Origin: Gymnogyps californianus
Taxonomy: Eukaryota; Chordata; Aves; Accipitriformes; Cathartidae
Length of the DNA: 64,000 nt
Assembly: GCF_018139145.2 (NCBI RefSeq)
Contig: NC_059473.1
Location: 68,616,707-68,680,706 of the forward strand
Direction of reading: 5' to 3'
Shown: one piece after another, positions 1 through 14,451 of the stretch
How the letters are laid out: every line of letters starts with the position of its first letter
Position numbering within the stretch: the stretch's first letter is position 1
The notes under the pieces: model-generated
Databases searched by the model: none
Seen by the model: only the letters and a program-made list of their open reading frames with translations
Told to the model about the DNA's origin: nothing
Translations under genes and position numbers: made by a program

Positions 1-3000
1 GGTTTCATCCCAGCTGTCTTTAGGCACTTAATTCAGTTGCAAGACCAGTATGTAGGAAGACTGCATCATCAAAAGAGCTTGCTTTTCCTCCAGTGACTGT
101 GCAATCACTGCTGAAGACTGAGTGGCCCCTTTCTGAGCAGACCCTGACTCAGATCCCTCAGGTGGTAAAGAAACTTGAGTGATGCTAACAAAGGTGGTGA
201 CAGCTCTTATGACTACTAGAATTACAAGGCACCAGCGTGAGCATGTTGAATTTAAAGGTCAAAAGTAGGAATTAGTTGGGCCGTAGGCACCTATGGGCAT
301 ATATGTACCATACATTTCAGCTCGGTGCAACAGTGACCCTGGCTACTTCTGAGCAAAGCGACTCTCGTTCTCAGCTGGGTGCAGGGCACTGGCGAGATGC
401 TAGCTAGGTGCCAGCAGCCCATCCATGGTTTGGCACGCCTCTGAGCACAGAGAGGGTAATCAGTGCTCCCACTTGGCATGCCCGATGAGCTGGAGCAGTC
501 GCGCAAACACAGCCGTCCTGCTGCTGATTGCAGCTCCCAGTCTTCCTGGTCTGACTCAGGCACTTCATGAGACCACGGCAATACTCCAGCTGTGGGCCTG
601 CTACTCATGGGTGACAGGACTGAAGAAGGTTCCTGTATGGAAACGCTTGTCATGCTCTTTGGCATGTGCAGAAGATGAACAAAGAATAGTCTCTAATTAA
701 ATTTTAGTATCCTGAGTGAAAGTACACTGGCTTCACAAAACCAGGGGAAGTACATTCATATTTAGGAGTAAAATAATTAGCTAGCTTGGTTTGAAAAAAC
801 AAGAAATTTCAGTATTTTTGAAATATTCAGAAAGATGGATTTGTTTGCTTAACAAGTGATATTAAGCCCAGTTATCCGCCTTCAACCCAGCAAAAATCCA
901 CTGACTTTCACAGTAGCTTTGCCTATAAAGGAACTGCAGGACCAGATCCATAAACATAAACTGCTGAGTCTATTACCTAGAGTTTGCAGTCATTAATTCC
1001 TTTAAGTTTTCCTAGTTCAAGCCCAATAGGTAAATGATAGCAACACCTATCAATACCATTAAACTTAATAGCCGGTCATTGTTTTCATTAAAATTCCTTT
1101 TTTCTAAATTTTAGACTGCAGAAGGAAGTTGGCATAAAATTTTCCAGCCTGGAAACAATTTTTATGCTTGCAGATTTTCAAAGGGATCTCTTTGGCCTTT
1201 TTTAAGTTACAGAAACATAAGAAACACATATTTAGCATTTAAGAAGGGATTTTTCTTCTTATTGTTGCCTTGATGCAACTCCTGTGTGGATGGAAACCCT
1301 TTAAAAGGTGTATCAGTATATCTGTTAACAGATCTAAGATTCCCTCATTGTTCACAGAGCACCTGTGTGTGTTTGTAAGTGATGTACAGATATCAGTGAG
1401 GGGCCCAACCAGCAAAGACTGAGTCTGGATTCGATCATTCTGAGAGTTCAGTGGTTTTGGATCGAGGGATTTAATCTGAGCCCATTTCTTGTAATGTATT
1501 TTAAAGGTGAAAGGGCTTTTCTTCTGCCAAGATGAGAGTATAGGGCTGCAGGGATTTGCATTTCTCTTGCAGCTGTAGACATCACTAGCAAATATGGCCT
1601 CAATTCTGGAAGAGGCTTAGCTCGAATAGATCTCCACCGTGACATAGCGTGCCATTCCAGCCAGTCTTCAGAGGCAGAGTGAGCCACGCCAGCCGCAGCA
1701 TGAGGTCAGAGGTGACCAGGAGAGTACACTGCAGTAACGCTTCAGCATTGCCCTCCTGAATATCACTGCAGCACGAGCCTTCGGTATTAGTGCCCTCAGC
1801 ATCAGGGGGAGATGTTTGGCCTCCAGGCAGTTCATTGGAAATTTAAGGTTCTCGCTACAGCTTTACGTTTTTTTAAAACTAGATTTTCAATAGGTGAGAC
1901 AATAATCTGAGCCTCTGTGGTCATCAGCACCAAGAGCCTAGGCTGCAGGTCCTCCTCTGCACCCAGAGCCTGTGCAGAAGGAGGGGCTGGTGGCGGAGGA
2001 GGTCAGAGGGGGACAAGGCAGGCTGTGCCAAGGGACAGGAGCACTCAATTAAAGTTTTTCTTCAGGTGGTTGTTAAGTGAGTACCTTATTAATCTCCTTA
2101 AAACTAATTTACCTGCAGGCTATTGCTGGAAGTTTCAACTCCTGACATTCCCCTTCCCCAGGGATTGCTCCAGCAAATGAGCCCCCTTAATTTTTCATTG
2201 AATTCTCCCCTTCCTGGGATTCAACCTCTTTTCCTCAGCCTTTCCTTAGCAGAATGCAACTTTGATTAAGATCAGCACTTGACCTGAACCTTGCAAACCC
2301 ACTGCCTCTGAGTATCATACAGCTACGTAAAGTGTACTTGCGCGTTGTCCTGATCAACCAGGGAGGCTGAGTAGGCAAAACCCACATTCTCAGAAACATT
2401 TTCATACAAAAGCTTCAGAATTAAACTTGATGGCAAAACCATCAATTTTCCATTGTGAAGTAGCCACGGTTCCACTATACAATTTCCTATTTACTGCTGA
2501 ATTCCAAGTCTTCTTGTTTTACCATATTTTTCCCAAGAAAATTGGAAATTTATCACTTTTAAATGATACTATGAAGTTAACTGAACAGTGGTCCTGGAAA
2601 AAAGTAATTTTTTTTGTTATAATTGATGAGGTAAGGAATGAGTTTCATGAAAGAAAAGCTTACTAGGAACTCATTCTTATTACAATGAAGAAGGTCTTTC
2701 AATTCCAAAGATTATATTATCAGCAAAGTTATATATATTGCATAGAAATCTATATCTGCATGTGTACAGACATATACACATTTACACACATGCATATACG
2801 TGCACCTCAAAAACTATACTTACTCATGTTTGTTCTTGAAAAATAGATACTCTGTGAAGGTAAATTCATTTGTAACATTGATTGCAGTTTGCTTTCCTTG
2901 TATTTAAAATCCAGGAAGCATGTGATGCAACATCCTACAGCCTCTGTGCTACATCTGACTAGCTCATATTGAATACAAGCTCTGTTAAGTTGAAAGGATT

Positions 3001-4179
3001 TCTGGTTTGTTTCAACTTGAAAGTGATTTAATATGAGGCCCAGAGAGAAACTCTGTCTCAGTAATCAAATTATAACAAGTAAGGATTAAAAGTATTAAGA
3101 AGTTTAAGCAATCTTTTAGCTGCCCTGTGTTCTTGAGGTCATTTGAAGCTGGCTGTGGGAATAAGTAAAATAAAATAACAAGAGGGAAAAAACCAAAGTA
3201 TTATAGAAGGGAATCAAAGAGCGTTCTTCAGGATTAGATTACGGTACAAGAAAAGGACTGAAACATTTCCAGGATCCTTAATTCATTTTCCTTTGGGAAA
3301 CATAATTTAAAAAGGGTACTTTAATACCAATCTTTCGTTTCTTTGCTTATAAACTGGATGTACTAACACTTAAAAATTTAATGTTTTTATCTAAAAAAAT
3401 GCAATCAATGCTGATAACGTCCACTAATTCACAAAATAAACAGCATTTCCCAAATAGACAATTTTAGGGACTGGGCATATGGTATTAGTTGTTTATTATT
3501 TGTTGTATATATACATATATATATATAAAAATAAAAGAGCGTATTCAGACTAAATCAATAGTGGCAAATGCATTAACATCAAATAGCTTTATAGCAACGC
3601 ATGTAAGTGCCTCAGTGCAAAAGACAGTCGTGTCTGCTTTTGTAGGTCATTTTAACAACCTTTACAAAGAGACAAACTGAACCAACTCACTACTAAGGTA
3701 CTGGTGGCATCTCCAACTTGATGCAGGAAAGGGCTGAGGTGATACGACAAGGAGATACAAATTTTTCTTTTCTCTGTCTGTACCTGTTTTTCTTTCAATT
3801 AGTAGCATCTTTTCCAACAGCTAAAATCACTTAATGTCCCTACAAATGCCTGGCGTATCCTTTGAGATGAATCCCACTAACTCTTATTCCCCCAGCCTGC
3901 ACTAGTGAAGCCAATTATGAAGTGGAAAAGGTGAGGACTTGCAATCACAATTAATTTCCTCAAATTAATTTTGTTGGGAAAAAGAAGAAACATTGAAAAT
4001 TACTTTTACTTTACGTTGATACTCTGTTTCCAGGAGAATTTTTTAAGCAACTCATCCTGAGTATTTACCTATGTGGTAAGTCCTGACAAATGCATATGTA
4101 CGGATAACTGTTGTACGTGGCTGAGGTTTACTTTAGAGCAACAGCTCAGGTCTAAACAATTCTGCTCAGAAAGCACCTT
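1..4179. other. Intergenic, no gene recognised
   Basis: AT-rich DNA with short open frames only (longest about 124 codons, at 291-665 minus), none resembling a known protein. There are TA-rich tracts near 2.73-2.79 kb and 3.5 kb. I see no RNA gene or clear transposon. Confidence 0.6.
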
Positions 4180-5190
4180 GCCCCCCGCCACACCCACGTC
4201 CACCACTGCCCACCTCGCCGTGCTGTCGTATGCTCTGTGGGAAACGTCACCCCCAAGGGACCGACCAGACACGACCCCTGCGCTGAAAAGTTACAGCCTG
4301 CATGTTGCCTAGTCACTGTGCAGAGGGAGAGGAAAGGAAAGATCAGGGCACTCAGCCCATTTATTTATATATAATTAAGGATTCTAATTAGGTTGTGGTG
4401 GGGGAATTGTGGACATCTGATCATAATTAGGTTTTTTCTACCAAATGGAAACTTGTTTGCACGATTAAAAAACCCCCAAAACTTAACCTAAATGAGGCAA
4501 CACAAGCCAAACGCACTGTGCCAGCAAGCTGTTGTCCAGATTGATTGCTAAGCCTTCAAAAAGCAGCTGCCAGTTACTATTAGATGATCTTTGCATCAGA
4601 AGTTCACTTCCCAGAGAAAACAGTGAGTCCATGCAGTATTATGCATATATGTATGTGGAGGACTGTTTTAAAAAAAGGGGGGGGGGGGGTGAAATCTGTG
4701 TTGGGTTGAGTGGACACCTCCGGACATGGCTAGAATGTAAACGCTCTCGGCAGAGTTAGCTGCCTCACTGGCAGGCTCACCAGGGAGTACGGAGAGCAAA
4801 TCGTTTCCGAAGGTGGTGAGCTACGCTTTCTTGCTTTCCTTTTTTTTTCCCTGAAAACTGAGAATATAACTGACTTTTAGCTTCTGACACTTAAATCCAG
4901 CCAGCCACTTTCTTCCACGGTGGCTTTAATTTCATTATCCACATATTTTAAGTCAAGCTGTTACTGCCTGGGCAACTTCATTAAGAAAGTCTCCAAGGCA
5001 AGGGGGCTGAGGGACCTGGCACGGCTGTCACCAGCAAGTGTGGCTGGGTCCCGAGCTCCCCACGCAGCCACGGTGGAGGGTCCCGTTCCTCCGGGCCGGA
5101 GGGCAGCAGCGCCAGCCGGACACAGCGAGGGACATGGGGAGAGCAGCTTCACAGCGAAACGTGAGGCAGGTGCGGGTGAGGCTGCTGGTC
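4180..5190. promoter_or_regulatory. Isolated CpG-rich patch, candidate orphan CpG island or enhancer
   Basis: Two dense clusters stand out in the surrounding AT-rich DNA. In 4180-4290 there are about 9 CpGs in 110 bases. In 5041-5175 there are 12 CpGs, and GC content is about 75% over 5041-5100. The sequence between is moderately CpG-bearing. A donor-like CGG|GTGAGG lies at 5173-5174 on the plus strand. No coding exon is recognised. It may be a small promoter of a non-coding RNA or an unmethylated enhancer. Confidence 0.4.
4677..4689 (+). repeat. Poly(G) run of 13, preceded by an A run
   Basis: Seven A are followed directly by 13 G, with no interruption. This is a simple homopolymer that lies between the two CpG-rich clusters. 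Confidence 0.9.
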
Positions 5191-5221
5191 TCCAGGAATT
5201 TTATTCACAACTTAAAATTAT

Positions 5222-5286
5222 GGTATATATAGCATTATATATATACACACATTATATTTTTATATATATATGTATGTGTACACACT
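5222..5286. repeat. AT-rich TA/CA microsatellite region
   Basis: Interrupted TA dinucleotide blocks with CA and TG steps follow immediately after the GC-rich patch. Similar TA tracts occur at about 3505-3528. The abrupt switch from 75% GC to almost pure AT within 60 bases is notable. Confidence 0.7.
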
Positions 5287-5289
5287 ATA

Positions 5290-8200
5290 TTTTGGCCCAA
5301 GTATGCTGTAATTTTGGTCACGTTTTTGGACGAGATATTTGTGAAAGCAGTGACAATTTTTTCCTCAATACCTTTTGTCTTTTATACTCTGTCTTTTTTG
5401 GGGGGGTCATAGTCCGAAAATCCAAAAATCATCAACCTGCACCAGACAGACCTTCAATAAGTCATTTTTATTGAAACATTGACCCATATATTGCTCTGAC
5501 TTGCAGAGATAAATGTGATTTATTTTTCTACCAAAGATATGGTGTTGACAGTATCTCTTTAAGTTTATTATGTTTGGTTATGAAAATACTGTCACTTAAT
5601 AAAAATCACATTTGTTTTTTACCTAAGCATTTTAGTGTTAGTAGCTGTGATGTTGATATGTTCCCAGTGTGGAAAACAAAGCTCAGCAGAGGCTGTTGTT
5701 AATTTTTTAGTAAAAACATACACAAAACCTTATGTGGATATGTTCCTCTAGGGCAATGAGAAAAGCCCTCACCTACGTCGGTTGTATGGGACTGCCTGAA
5801 TCTCACCTTGTTTTCTTATTGCTACCACCCTGGATTCCCTTTGGGGAAGTCCTTGGTTGTGGAAGGGCTTGGATCCATGCCTGCTGGATTCAAGAAGTTG
5901 TCAGTGAAGGACACTTGATAAAGGTCTGATTGCAGATTTTTATTTGGCAATGACTTCAGAGTAGTTTTTCACATGCTAAGGGAGCTGGCTCTTGAAAGCT
6001 CACTAGGAGGTACAAAGCTCCCTCATTGGAGAGGGAATCTGCTGGGAAAAGCTTTGGATGAAATCTTTTAAAGGATGTAGAGGAGAGGAAACTATCTGAT
6101 TTTTTAAACATACCTGGGGCATACCTACAGATCTTCATTCAGGCAGTATCAGTGATTTCAGAGAAACTGCTTTGGAGAGCCAGGGGTTTGGTTTCCTCTA
6201 GTTACCCAGTGCACAGATAGCAACAGAGAGAAAACAAACTCTCATGCTGTCTCCTTGTTGCCTGATTGCTAAGACTTTAGCTGTAGGATGAAAACAGACA
6301 GGACAGAATAGTAAAGACATCCAAGAAAGCATGGGTATATGGGTGCAGCGAGGGAAGTGCACCTCTTCAGAGGAATAATCTGCCTCTCAGTCAGAAGTAG
6401 TATCTCAATAGTGACTTGGATCTAGTCAGCAGTAAAATAGGTCCATGAAGCAGTAAGAGGGGTCCAGGTCATCCACTGATGAGAGGGTATAGACCCAAGG
6501 CATCTCCAGGAAGAGAACAGACAACAGAGGGAGCCTGGATCACTAAGCAGTACTTCAACTGTTGACCCATAGTAAGGACACAGCCATGACCAGAGCTACT
6601 GGTCACCAGCAAGGATAAAACCACTTAGCCCTAAACATGGGTTCTGGCTTAAGAACTAAATAAGGAATCCATGTATGCCTTTAAAAACAGCAATATATTT
6701 GCCCACCATCAGGTTTCCTGACTTTGTTTTGTTTCAGGGCTAGTGGGCTAATGCTTGTGAGGTCACATCTGCGAAACACTGCAAGTTAGCACAGAACTGA
6801 AATCCAAAGAAATTCATTCTACTGAAGAGAGGATTTCCAAATGCTCCACAGTCTACCATCAGAAGAAAAAATACTCAATAGATGTCTGCTAGAGATATTA
6901 AATTCCTTTTCTTTTTAATCCCAATAACTATCATGTCCTCTGCATCCCATCTGACCAGAGGAAGGTACAAACTGCGTACCCCGAGACTGTAACACACCTG
7001 TCACCACCTGCAATATGACTGCAACCGCAGATGTACAAAGTACTGCATTTTAAACTGAAGCATTTCTCTCTGTAGAGAAATCCTCTCCCAGCCTATGACT
7101 GTGACACACAAAGTTAAATTAAGATTAGAACAAAATCTGGGAGGATGATTTAAAATGAGAATCAAAAGGTTATAAAGCTAAATGCTTTTTCAGAGCCAGT
7201 GGTTGTCACAGTAACCACTTGTACAATTTTTTTTTCTTGGAAACACAGCGTAAACACTTATTAAAGTGGGCCTCAGTGATATAGTAAATACATGAATTTA
7301 TTAGTATTTGCAGTCAGAGCTGGGTGAAGAAATCCAGGAGACACTATTTCAGAATTTGTTTTCCTTCTCAAACCAAAGGTCCAATGATACAAAGTCATTC
7401 AAGCGACCAAGGAGCTGGAGATGCATGTTTATTGTCTGTTTTGGCCCATTCCTGAGGCCATCCCTGGGGCCCTGCGGCTGCAGCTAAGCAACCAGCTTCA
7501 TCTGGGTCAAACTCAAAGACATGGATAGTACACATTAGGCTATCGTGTTGTGAAGAGTATGACATGATGTACAGCTGGCGTGGCAAATTTTATTTAAAGA
7601 AACATAGTTTCAAATTAGTCTCATTTTTCTGTACTAATTAGGTTGTGGTTTTTGTTTGCAGCCAAGCTGTATGAGTTAAAAGTCTACTGGAAAGAATAAC
7701 ACATAATGCAAGCTGCATTCTTTCCAGGCTTTAGCTGTATGGGACAAACCAGTAGCCCGTTAAACAAGATAACATTAAAATTATACATAAAGTATTCCAA
7801 GGTGAATGGTTTGGGTATGTTAACCCATGCACTTGAACTGCCGTAGGCATCTACAGTTTGAACTTTCAATGTATCAGGTGCTTTGAATTACTCCAAAAAA
7901 AAAAAAGATGTGCAGTCGCAGGACAAATTTGTTCAATAAAGACACACGCAAATAGCAAAGTCTTGATTGCATGTGAAAACATGGTCAAGTTAAGTCATGT
8001 GAAGTCCTAAGTTAGGTTTTAAAATTAAAAAGATGAAAAATCTTAAAATATTATTTTAAAGTCTTCTTTTAAAAGATGAAAAATCTTTTAAAAATATTTT
8101 AAAAAAATAAATTTCAAAAAGATGTCTGTGACATTCACCCTTTCTTTATTAAGCAGCAGTACTTAATTATAACTTTGGATATAGACATTCAGCATCTACC

Positions 8201-11200
8201 TTAGACCAATGCGGATAAAGAAAACAAAGGCAACTCTGATTAAATTGAGTTGTAAAAGTAGGAGTCAAGTGTTGAACTCCTAGCCATATTTGTTAGAAAA
8301 ATATTGCTGATGTAAACTATATACAAGTGACATCGGATGTGCAAAAGACAGAATCCTCATTGCAAATAACAAAGAAGTAGAACAGCTCTACCCTGAAAAC
8401 ACTGTAGTGCCTGCCACGGCTAGGAGGTTTTGGACTTTTGACCTCATACCACTCTCCTCTTACTACTTATTTCTGTGAAGAAGCCTTTCCTTCAGCAAAA
8501 TAGAGATGGACACAACTTCACATCTAACTCATAGCCAGAGCTACAAAGTTACTGAAGGTAAGAGAAACTCCTACATGTTCAAGGTTTGTATTAGGGGAGT
8601 GAGATCTGAGTCTCTGTCCTACATCCCAATGATTGCAAAAATAGAGGAACGGTGTTGGAAGCAAGACCTGGAACCCCAGTCTTCCCACCACAAACTGATT
8701 CTTTTCTTCACTAGGCTACGTGTCAGGCTTCTGCCTATGTGCCTTTATGTTCTCTCTTAGATGGAACAAATTCTCTGCGCTGGGATGCTACTCCAAAAAA
8801 AAATTGATGAAGACTGTCTCAGCTTCAGCATCCTGATTTCTTCCCCTGAAGGCTGGTTTGAGGGTTGTCCTGTGTCGTAACATTTTGGGAATGCAGACTG
8901 GTATTCCCTCAGGAGCTCAGTCAGGAGGCAACTGAGTATTTTACACTAGGATAACCTAGTGGGAACTGTTTTTGTGGGAGAGGGGAAAATGGAACATTGT
9001 GAACATAAAGTGTCCACAATAACTTCATTTTCTGAAGATCCTGACTTTGGGAAATGTTTAGTTTTCTCAACAACACCTACTAAACTAAGCCTCCCTGGGA
9101 GACAGACAGAAAACACATTGGCTACATGTATTCTACTAAATCAAATGAGCGTGGGACTGTTTTCTGTCACTGAGTCCAACTGGCATGGAGCAGCCTACAT
9201 CCATACTCCTAAATTCTCATCTTCCAAAACATGCTGGCGGCAGCCAAATTGCCCGTGATCTCTGAATGACCTTTGGCCTCTGGAAATCCTTACTGTACTC
9301 AGCAATTGTTTGGGATAGTGCTAGCTGGTCCAGGTCAAAACCATACTAGGAACCCTGCTAACAATTTAACAGTTAGAGGACTGAGTTATGTCCAGGAACA
9401 TTCCCAACACAGTCTAATTTATTAATATAGATGCTGTCATTTTAACTCTTCCCCAAACAGGCACAGCTGTGAGTTAGGAGTTAAGCAGACTGTCAGGACT
9501 GGCGTAGTTCTGGAAATGCAGACAATTAAATTCAATTAAATTTTCAGTTTGCAAGATAGAAATTCGGATTTTGACATCCAGACTTCACCTAAGACTTCAC
9601 CCAGGTATATGGTGCTAAAATGCCTTGATCTGACTCTGTAGTTTTAATATAGCAAATGTTTTCAGAATGACCAAATGAAAGCTTCTAGGCTCACTTTGCT
9701 TCATACACAGCACAATGTCCCTCTCATGAAACAAACAGCTGTACAGATGTTTCTCAGCTGCATGAAACACAATATAAAATTTCTGCAGGAAACCAGAATT
9801 TGTTCTGGTTTTTCACTCTGCATAAATTTTTCTACACAGCTCTATTTAGGACAAAATTCTAGTTTAAAGTATCTATTTCCCATTTATTGTTGGTTTGTGA
9901 TATTATCATGTATAACTCTTTGCACTACTCCTTTCACTATTTATTCAGCTTTTAAATGTCCAAAAAAGAAACATTAAACTTGAGCCTGAATCATGGTATG
10001 CTAAAAAGGACTCCCAATAAAATTTCCTACATTTCTGATTGACATGTGAATCTACTGTTGCAATGCCCACTGAGGATTCAGAAGTATAGAGCCTTAGGCT
10101 AGGTGGTGAATGTGTTATAAAAAAAAAAGTAGCTGATGCATGAATATGTCATATTAATTTTTCAGTCTTGGGTTGAACAGCACATGGAGTCCTCCTGTGT
10201 ACTGTGGGGAAGGAGAATAATACCTAATACCTTCCTTTGGAGAACTACAGCAGAGAAAAGCTGGTCCCTTCTTACCATAGCTCTTTCTCAGGACATGCCT
10301 GGTTGCTTTGCTGATGGACACAGAGACTCTCCAGCTCAGTTCACTCACTGACTAACTTACTAGCCCTATGAAGTAGGTTGTGATGCTTACTGTGCTGTGA
10401 GACTGTATAAACTCTGGGGTGCAAAATGCTTATTTTCCTCCATTTCTAAGGCTTGTGTATGCTCTAAAATGTGTGCTATACATAGAAATAAAAGAGCCAT
10501 GGGATTTTAAAGCAGATAAAAAAGTACTGGACTGGACAGGCCAAGTTCTTGTTGCACAGAATGAGGGACCAAAAGACATCTTGATGCCTGAAGCAGAAAC
10601 AAACTAAGCCCAAGCATCTCCACCAATACACTGGAAAGTGACAGGGAAGGCAGGAAGGAGCTGAGTTATCCTGGACGGAGGGAATCAGTGAAAGAAAGGA
10701 AAAAGTTGAGATTAGGAATCTCTCCTCTCAGTATATATCATAGTTATCTAAACCACAAGTGGAAGCTTCTGAAGTTTGTTCGTCACCTTTTTCCAGTGCT
10801 GCAAACAGCAGTAGATTGTGTACTTTCTTAATTCAAAGAATAAACCTGATTGCTTCAGCATTCGGTGCACAATAATAAAAAATAACTAGCATCTCTCTTC
10901 CACTTAGAGAAAAGTCAGCATCTGTACACTCTTTTGTACCGCTGAAGTAAAATCAACTTGGCAGGAGCCATGGGATAAATTAGACCTTAGAAAAGAATCC
11001 AGATCTTCATATTAGAGCTAGTCAGGATTTTTTTTTTTTTGACAAGACAATTTTTATGTACACACATTGAAATATGCTGCTTTAGTCAAATCTAAGTTTT
11101 CAGCAGAAACATCACAATTTGAACTGTTTTTTTAGTGGAAGAAAGAAAGATTCTCACCTATTGAACTGTATTTCAAGTATGGATAAAGAAAGAGAGGTAC

Positions 11201-14200
11201 ACCTAACTTCAGAACAGCCAAAGCATTTGACAGGGTGCATGGAAGATCTAATTCATGTTCCTGGCGAGAAACAGGCAAAACTGAGTTTCTACATCTCACA
11301 TGAGTGCCCTAATTCCTGGTCTAGTCTGTACTCCCTGTTCTCTTACTGTCCATGAACCATTTCAAAAAGTTTCTGGATTTTCGTTGGGGTAGAAAAGGGC
11401 CTTCTTATCTATATACTTTTTGCAAGACGAAAAAACCTTTTTCCTACCCAGCTCCACCTCTGATCTCTACTTTTGCACCCACTATACTGAACATTGCTGC
11501 CATTGTCTGGAAAGCAACTCTTGAGCCCACAGAAGCAAATCATTGCTATGTCCAAGAGCTGATCAGTGCAGGAGAGAAAGTGAGTAATCAGGAAGATCTG
11601 GTTATGACTCTCTGATGCTCCACCAGCACTGGCCACAGAGGCAGCGTGCGTTACAGCAACCCTCAGGCTGGTCTAACCTATGCCAGATGACAATGGTCTT
11701 AAGGTGGCAAACCGCCAGCTGGAATTATCTGGAGCACAGTAGCAGTCCAGGCGCATCCCCTCCAGCCTCTGGCATTATTATTGTATAGGCTGGGACTGGT
11801 AAGATTCAGAGCCATGCCAATCTAACGTCTACTAAAAACTCACTTCTGCTGGGAAATTTTCATTTGGCCAGATACAACTGAATTCCCGAGGCACAGAGAG
11901 GCCAGCGTATGGAACTGAATCTGTCCCGGTGTATTTTTGGTCCATCATCTTGTTACTAACTCATCAGTTAAGAAAATCTTCTCAGCTTAAAAGAGCGCTG
12001 CTGTGGTGTCACGTTGGGGCGATCCCACAACTTTATAGTACGCTTTGCACTAGAACTCAATGTCACTGACGCATCTCAAAGTGAGAGGTCACATCAAGAA
12101 GAGAATCAGCCAAGAAGTCTGACAAGATACAGCTTTCTTGGCGCTAATGGAGCCAAGATTCGCAAAAAAAGCTGTTTCTAAAGACTAAAAGATAGCAACA
12201 CTGCTGGTGATAACCACCATCTCTTACACAATTGCTGCCATGGTTACAGAAAATCCTGTTCAGAGAGAACGCAGCAGAGAAAACAGGGACTTAGATCAAG
12301 CTTTTATAAAAATGTGTGCATGTGTGTGTATGTTTATAAAATGACACAGTAAAAGTCTTTTACCCAACTAATACCCCCCAAAAACTTGTTAAAATAATAC
12401 ATTTCCACCAAAAAAACCCCTTCTATTTCTAGTCAGTATAAATGGGCAGTTCAGATAAGAAGGCAGTAGGACTATAAACTAACTAAAATTAGCACACAGT
12501 TGCCAAAACTCTTTTCCTTGGGAGGAGAAATACCTTTGATTACTGAGTTTATCCTCTGTGCTCTCAGTAACAAGCATCAAAACAACCACCTTGTCCAGGA
12601 GATGTAGCAGGGAACTGCTCATCAGAACCCTGTGGCTCTGCTTCCCTCACTGGCATGTCCTTCCTCAGGCAAAATGCTTAGCATCCATGTGCTCCAGCGT
12701 ACTGCTGGAGACCACTTTTTTCATTTCCTAGACCAGAAACTTCATTTCAGAGTCTAATTCTGGATGGTCAGCAGCACCAAATCACTCACCTATCACAAGA
12801 GTTTTAAAAGACCACATTGAAACTCATTGAAGTAGTCAAAGGCAAAATAATTCTTGTCCTCTCTCTACATTTAGTTTGAAGGAATATTAGGCAACAATTT
12901 CTAGCTGGCTAAGAATAAGAAAATCCTAGACAGATGTCAGTTCAGCATAATTTTCATGTGACCTGCAACTCAACGCCTGCTTAATTTCCTTAAGCATAAA
13001 CCTTTGGTTTCATAGTAAACATAACGAACACCCAAACCAATCTCCTTGTCTTGCAGGTGGAGCACAAAAGTGTTGGTAACTGGAAATTGCAGCAAACTTA
13101 GCTTCTGCTACACTTACATCTCCTTCTTTCTCACTGCACTTCTCAAAAACACCTGCTCATCGATCAAGGTTCTCCAGCAAGATAAAGGAGAAACATAAGC
13201 TGTTTCACAGAAAGGTAGATGAATTTCTCTGTAAAGTCCCCTCTAAGAGATAGCGGTTTTGATGGCAAGGCAAGCTAGTATTATCCTTCTCTGTCTACAA
13301 TAGGCAACTTAATATTAGATGTTGAACTTAAAAGGTTACCCTTTGTCATATACTTATCTGTGGTTCTTATCACTGTGTTATCTGCTCCCTAAATTACTAG
13401 AAAAGAGTTTACTTTCATGCAACTGAGTCAGAGACGCAGATGTAAAAGAAAACAAGCCATCGGTTTTTGGTGTCAAAATTAAGACATCCATGGCCCATTT
13501 TTTTAACATACTAAGCATGGCATAACTCTTCATATGTTGAAAGCACAGGGATCAGAGATTCCAATGACACATGAGGACTCAACATTTCTGCAAATCAGAG
13601 CTTATGCTCTCCAGTCAGACATGGAGAAAATGAGTTATGCATATGCAGTAACTACATGCAAAGGACTGAGGTTAAATGAAATTTCCACCATCTTATCCCT
13701 TTGTAGCAGACGAAAAAATAGAATCCAGTTCTTTATTGCAGCAGACAAACACCTTAATAACGTAAATGTGCTTTTGGTTTTAGCAGCCCTTTCCAACTTC
13801 TGCAAAGAATGGGCCTTTTAGACAATCACTACTCAAGCCTGATTCATTTCCAGAGCAGCTCCACTCAATGTACTGAACTGACAGTGATCTTCTGGAACTA
13901 CAGAACTGAGGTAAATTAAGGTTATCATAAGCCATACAGAAGAATAACAGACCAGAGTTCCACAGGAATATACTGGTATGCCATTTTTTATAATAGCTTG
14001 CCTTTATGATCTTAATACACTGGGTTTGGGGGTTTGGTTTAGGGATTTTTTTTTTTGCCTTTGTTTCTCTTAAAGCTTGGGAAATCTGAAAAAAAACCCA
14101 ACCAGATAAATCTCCTCATAAAATCCCACATGGGCTTTACAGCAGAGCTGGCATCTTTGGTTGCTTGGCAAAAATCTATGTTACCTGAAGTAACTGGAAG

Positions 14201-14450
14201 TGAATGGAGTAACTGGGAGAAATACAAGGCTGCTATATTCTGTGTCAATCAGTCTCTAGACTTGAATGAGAAGCACGCTTTGCATTCAGCAAATATCCTT
14301 TAAATTCTGTGACACAGTGTAGTAACAGAATTTACTAAGTGCTAGACCTGCATGGAGAGCATTCACATCACCCAGCCTTGGGTAGCTAGCCTGGTCAGCT
14401 GGTTGCTCTCTAGTCAACGAAGGGAGTTAGACCCAAAGGTTGATTCAAAA
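5290..14450. other. Intergenic, no gene recognised
   Basis: AT-rich with scattered homopolymers and no exon I can support. An open frame at 7395-7586 (minus) has a somewhat protein-like composition, but it is only 63 codons and matches nothing I know. 6.3-6.6 kb is slightly richer in GC and could hold an old repeat I cannot name. Confidence 0.55.
8028..8110. repeat. AT-rich local duplication, exact 17-mer twice
   Basis: AAAAGATGAAAAATCTT occurs exactly at 8028-8044 and at 8071-8087, embedded in TTAAAATATT-type sequence. Low complexity explains part of this, but the exact 17-mer with its GATG core points to a local duplication. Confidence 0.6.
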
Positions 14451-14451
14451 A

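Noticed and set aside
4920..5474. 184-codon open frame on the plus strand
   Set aside because: It crosses from the GC-rich patch into TA repeats, so half of the product is repeat-encoded Tyr/Ile. The openness is explained by composition.
7395..7586. Minus-strand frame followed by an AATAAA-like signal, considered as a processed pseudogene
   Set aside because: The parent protein is not recognised and there is no poly(A) remnant in the right place.
4384..7649. 16-mer CTAATTAGGTTGTGGT present at 4384 and 7634, joining a homeodomain core and a RUNX core
   Set aside because: One shared 16-mer is about what chance gives in 64 kb of AT-rich DNA, so it is not evidence of a repeat or paired enhancers.
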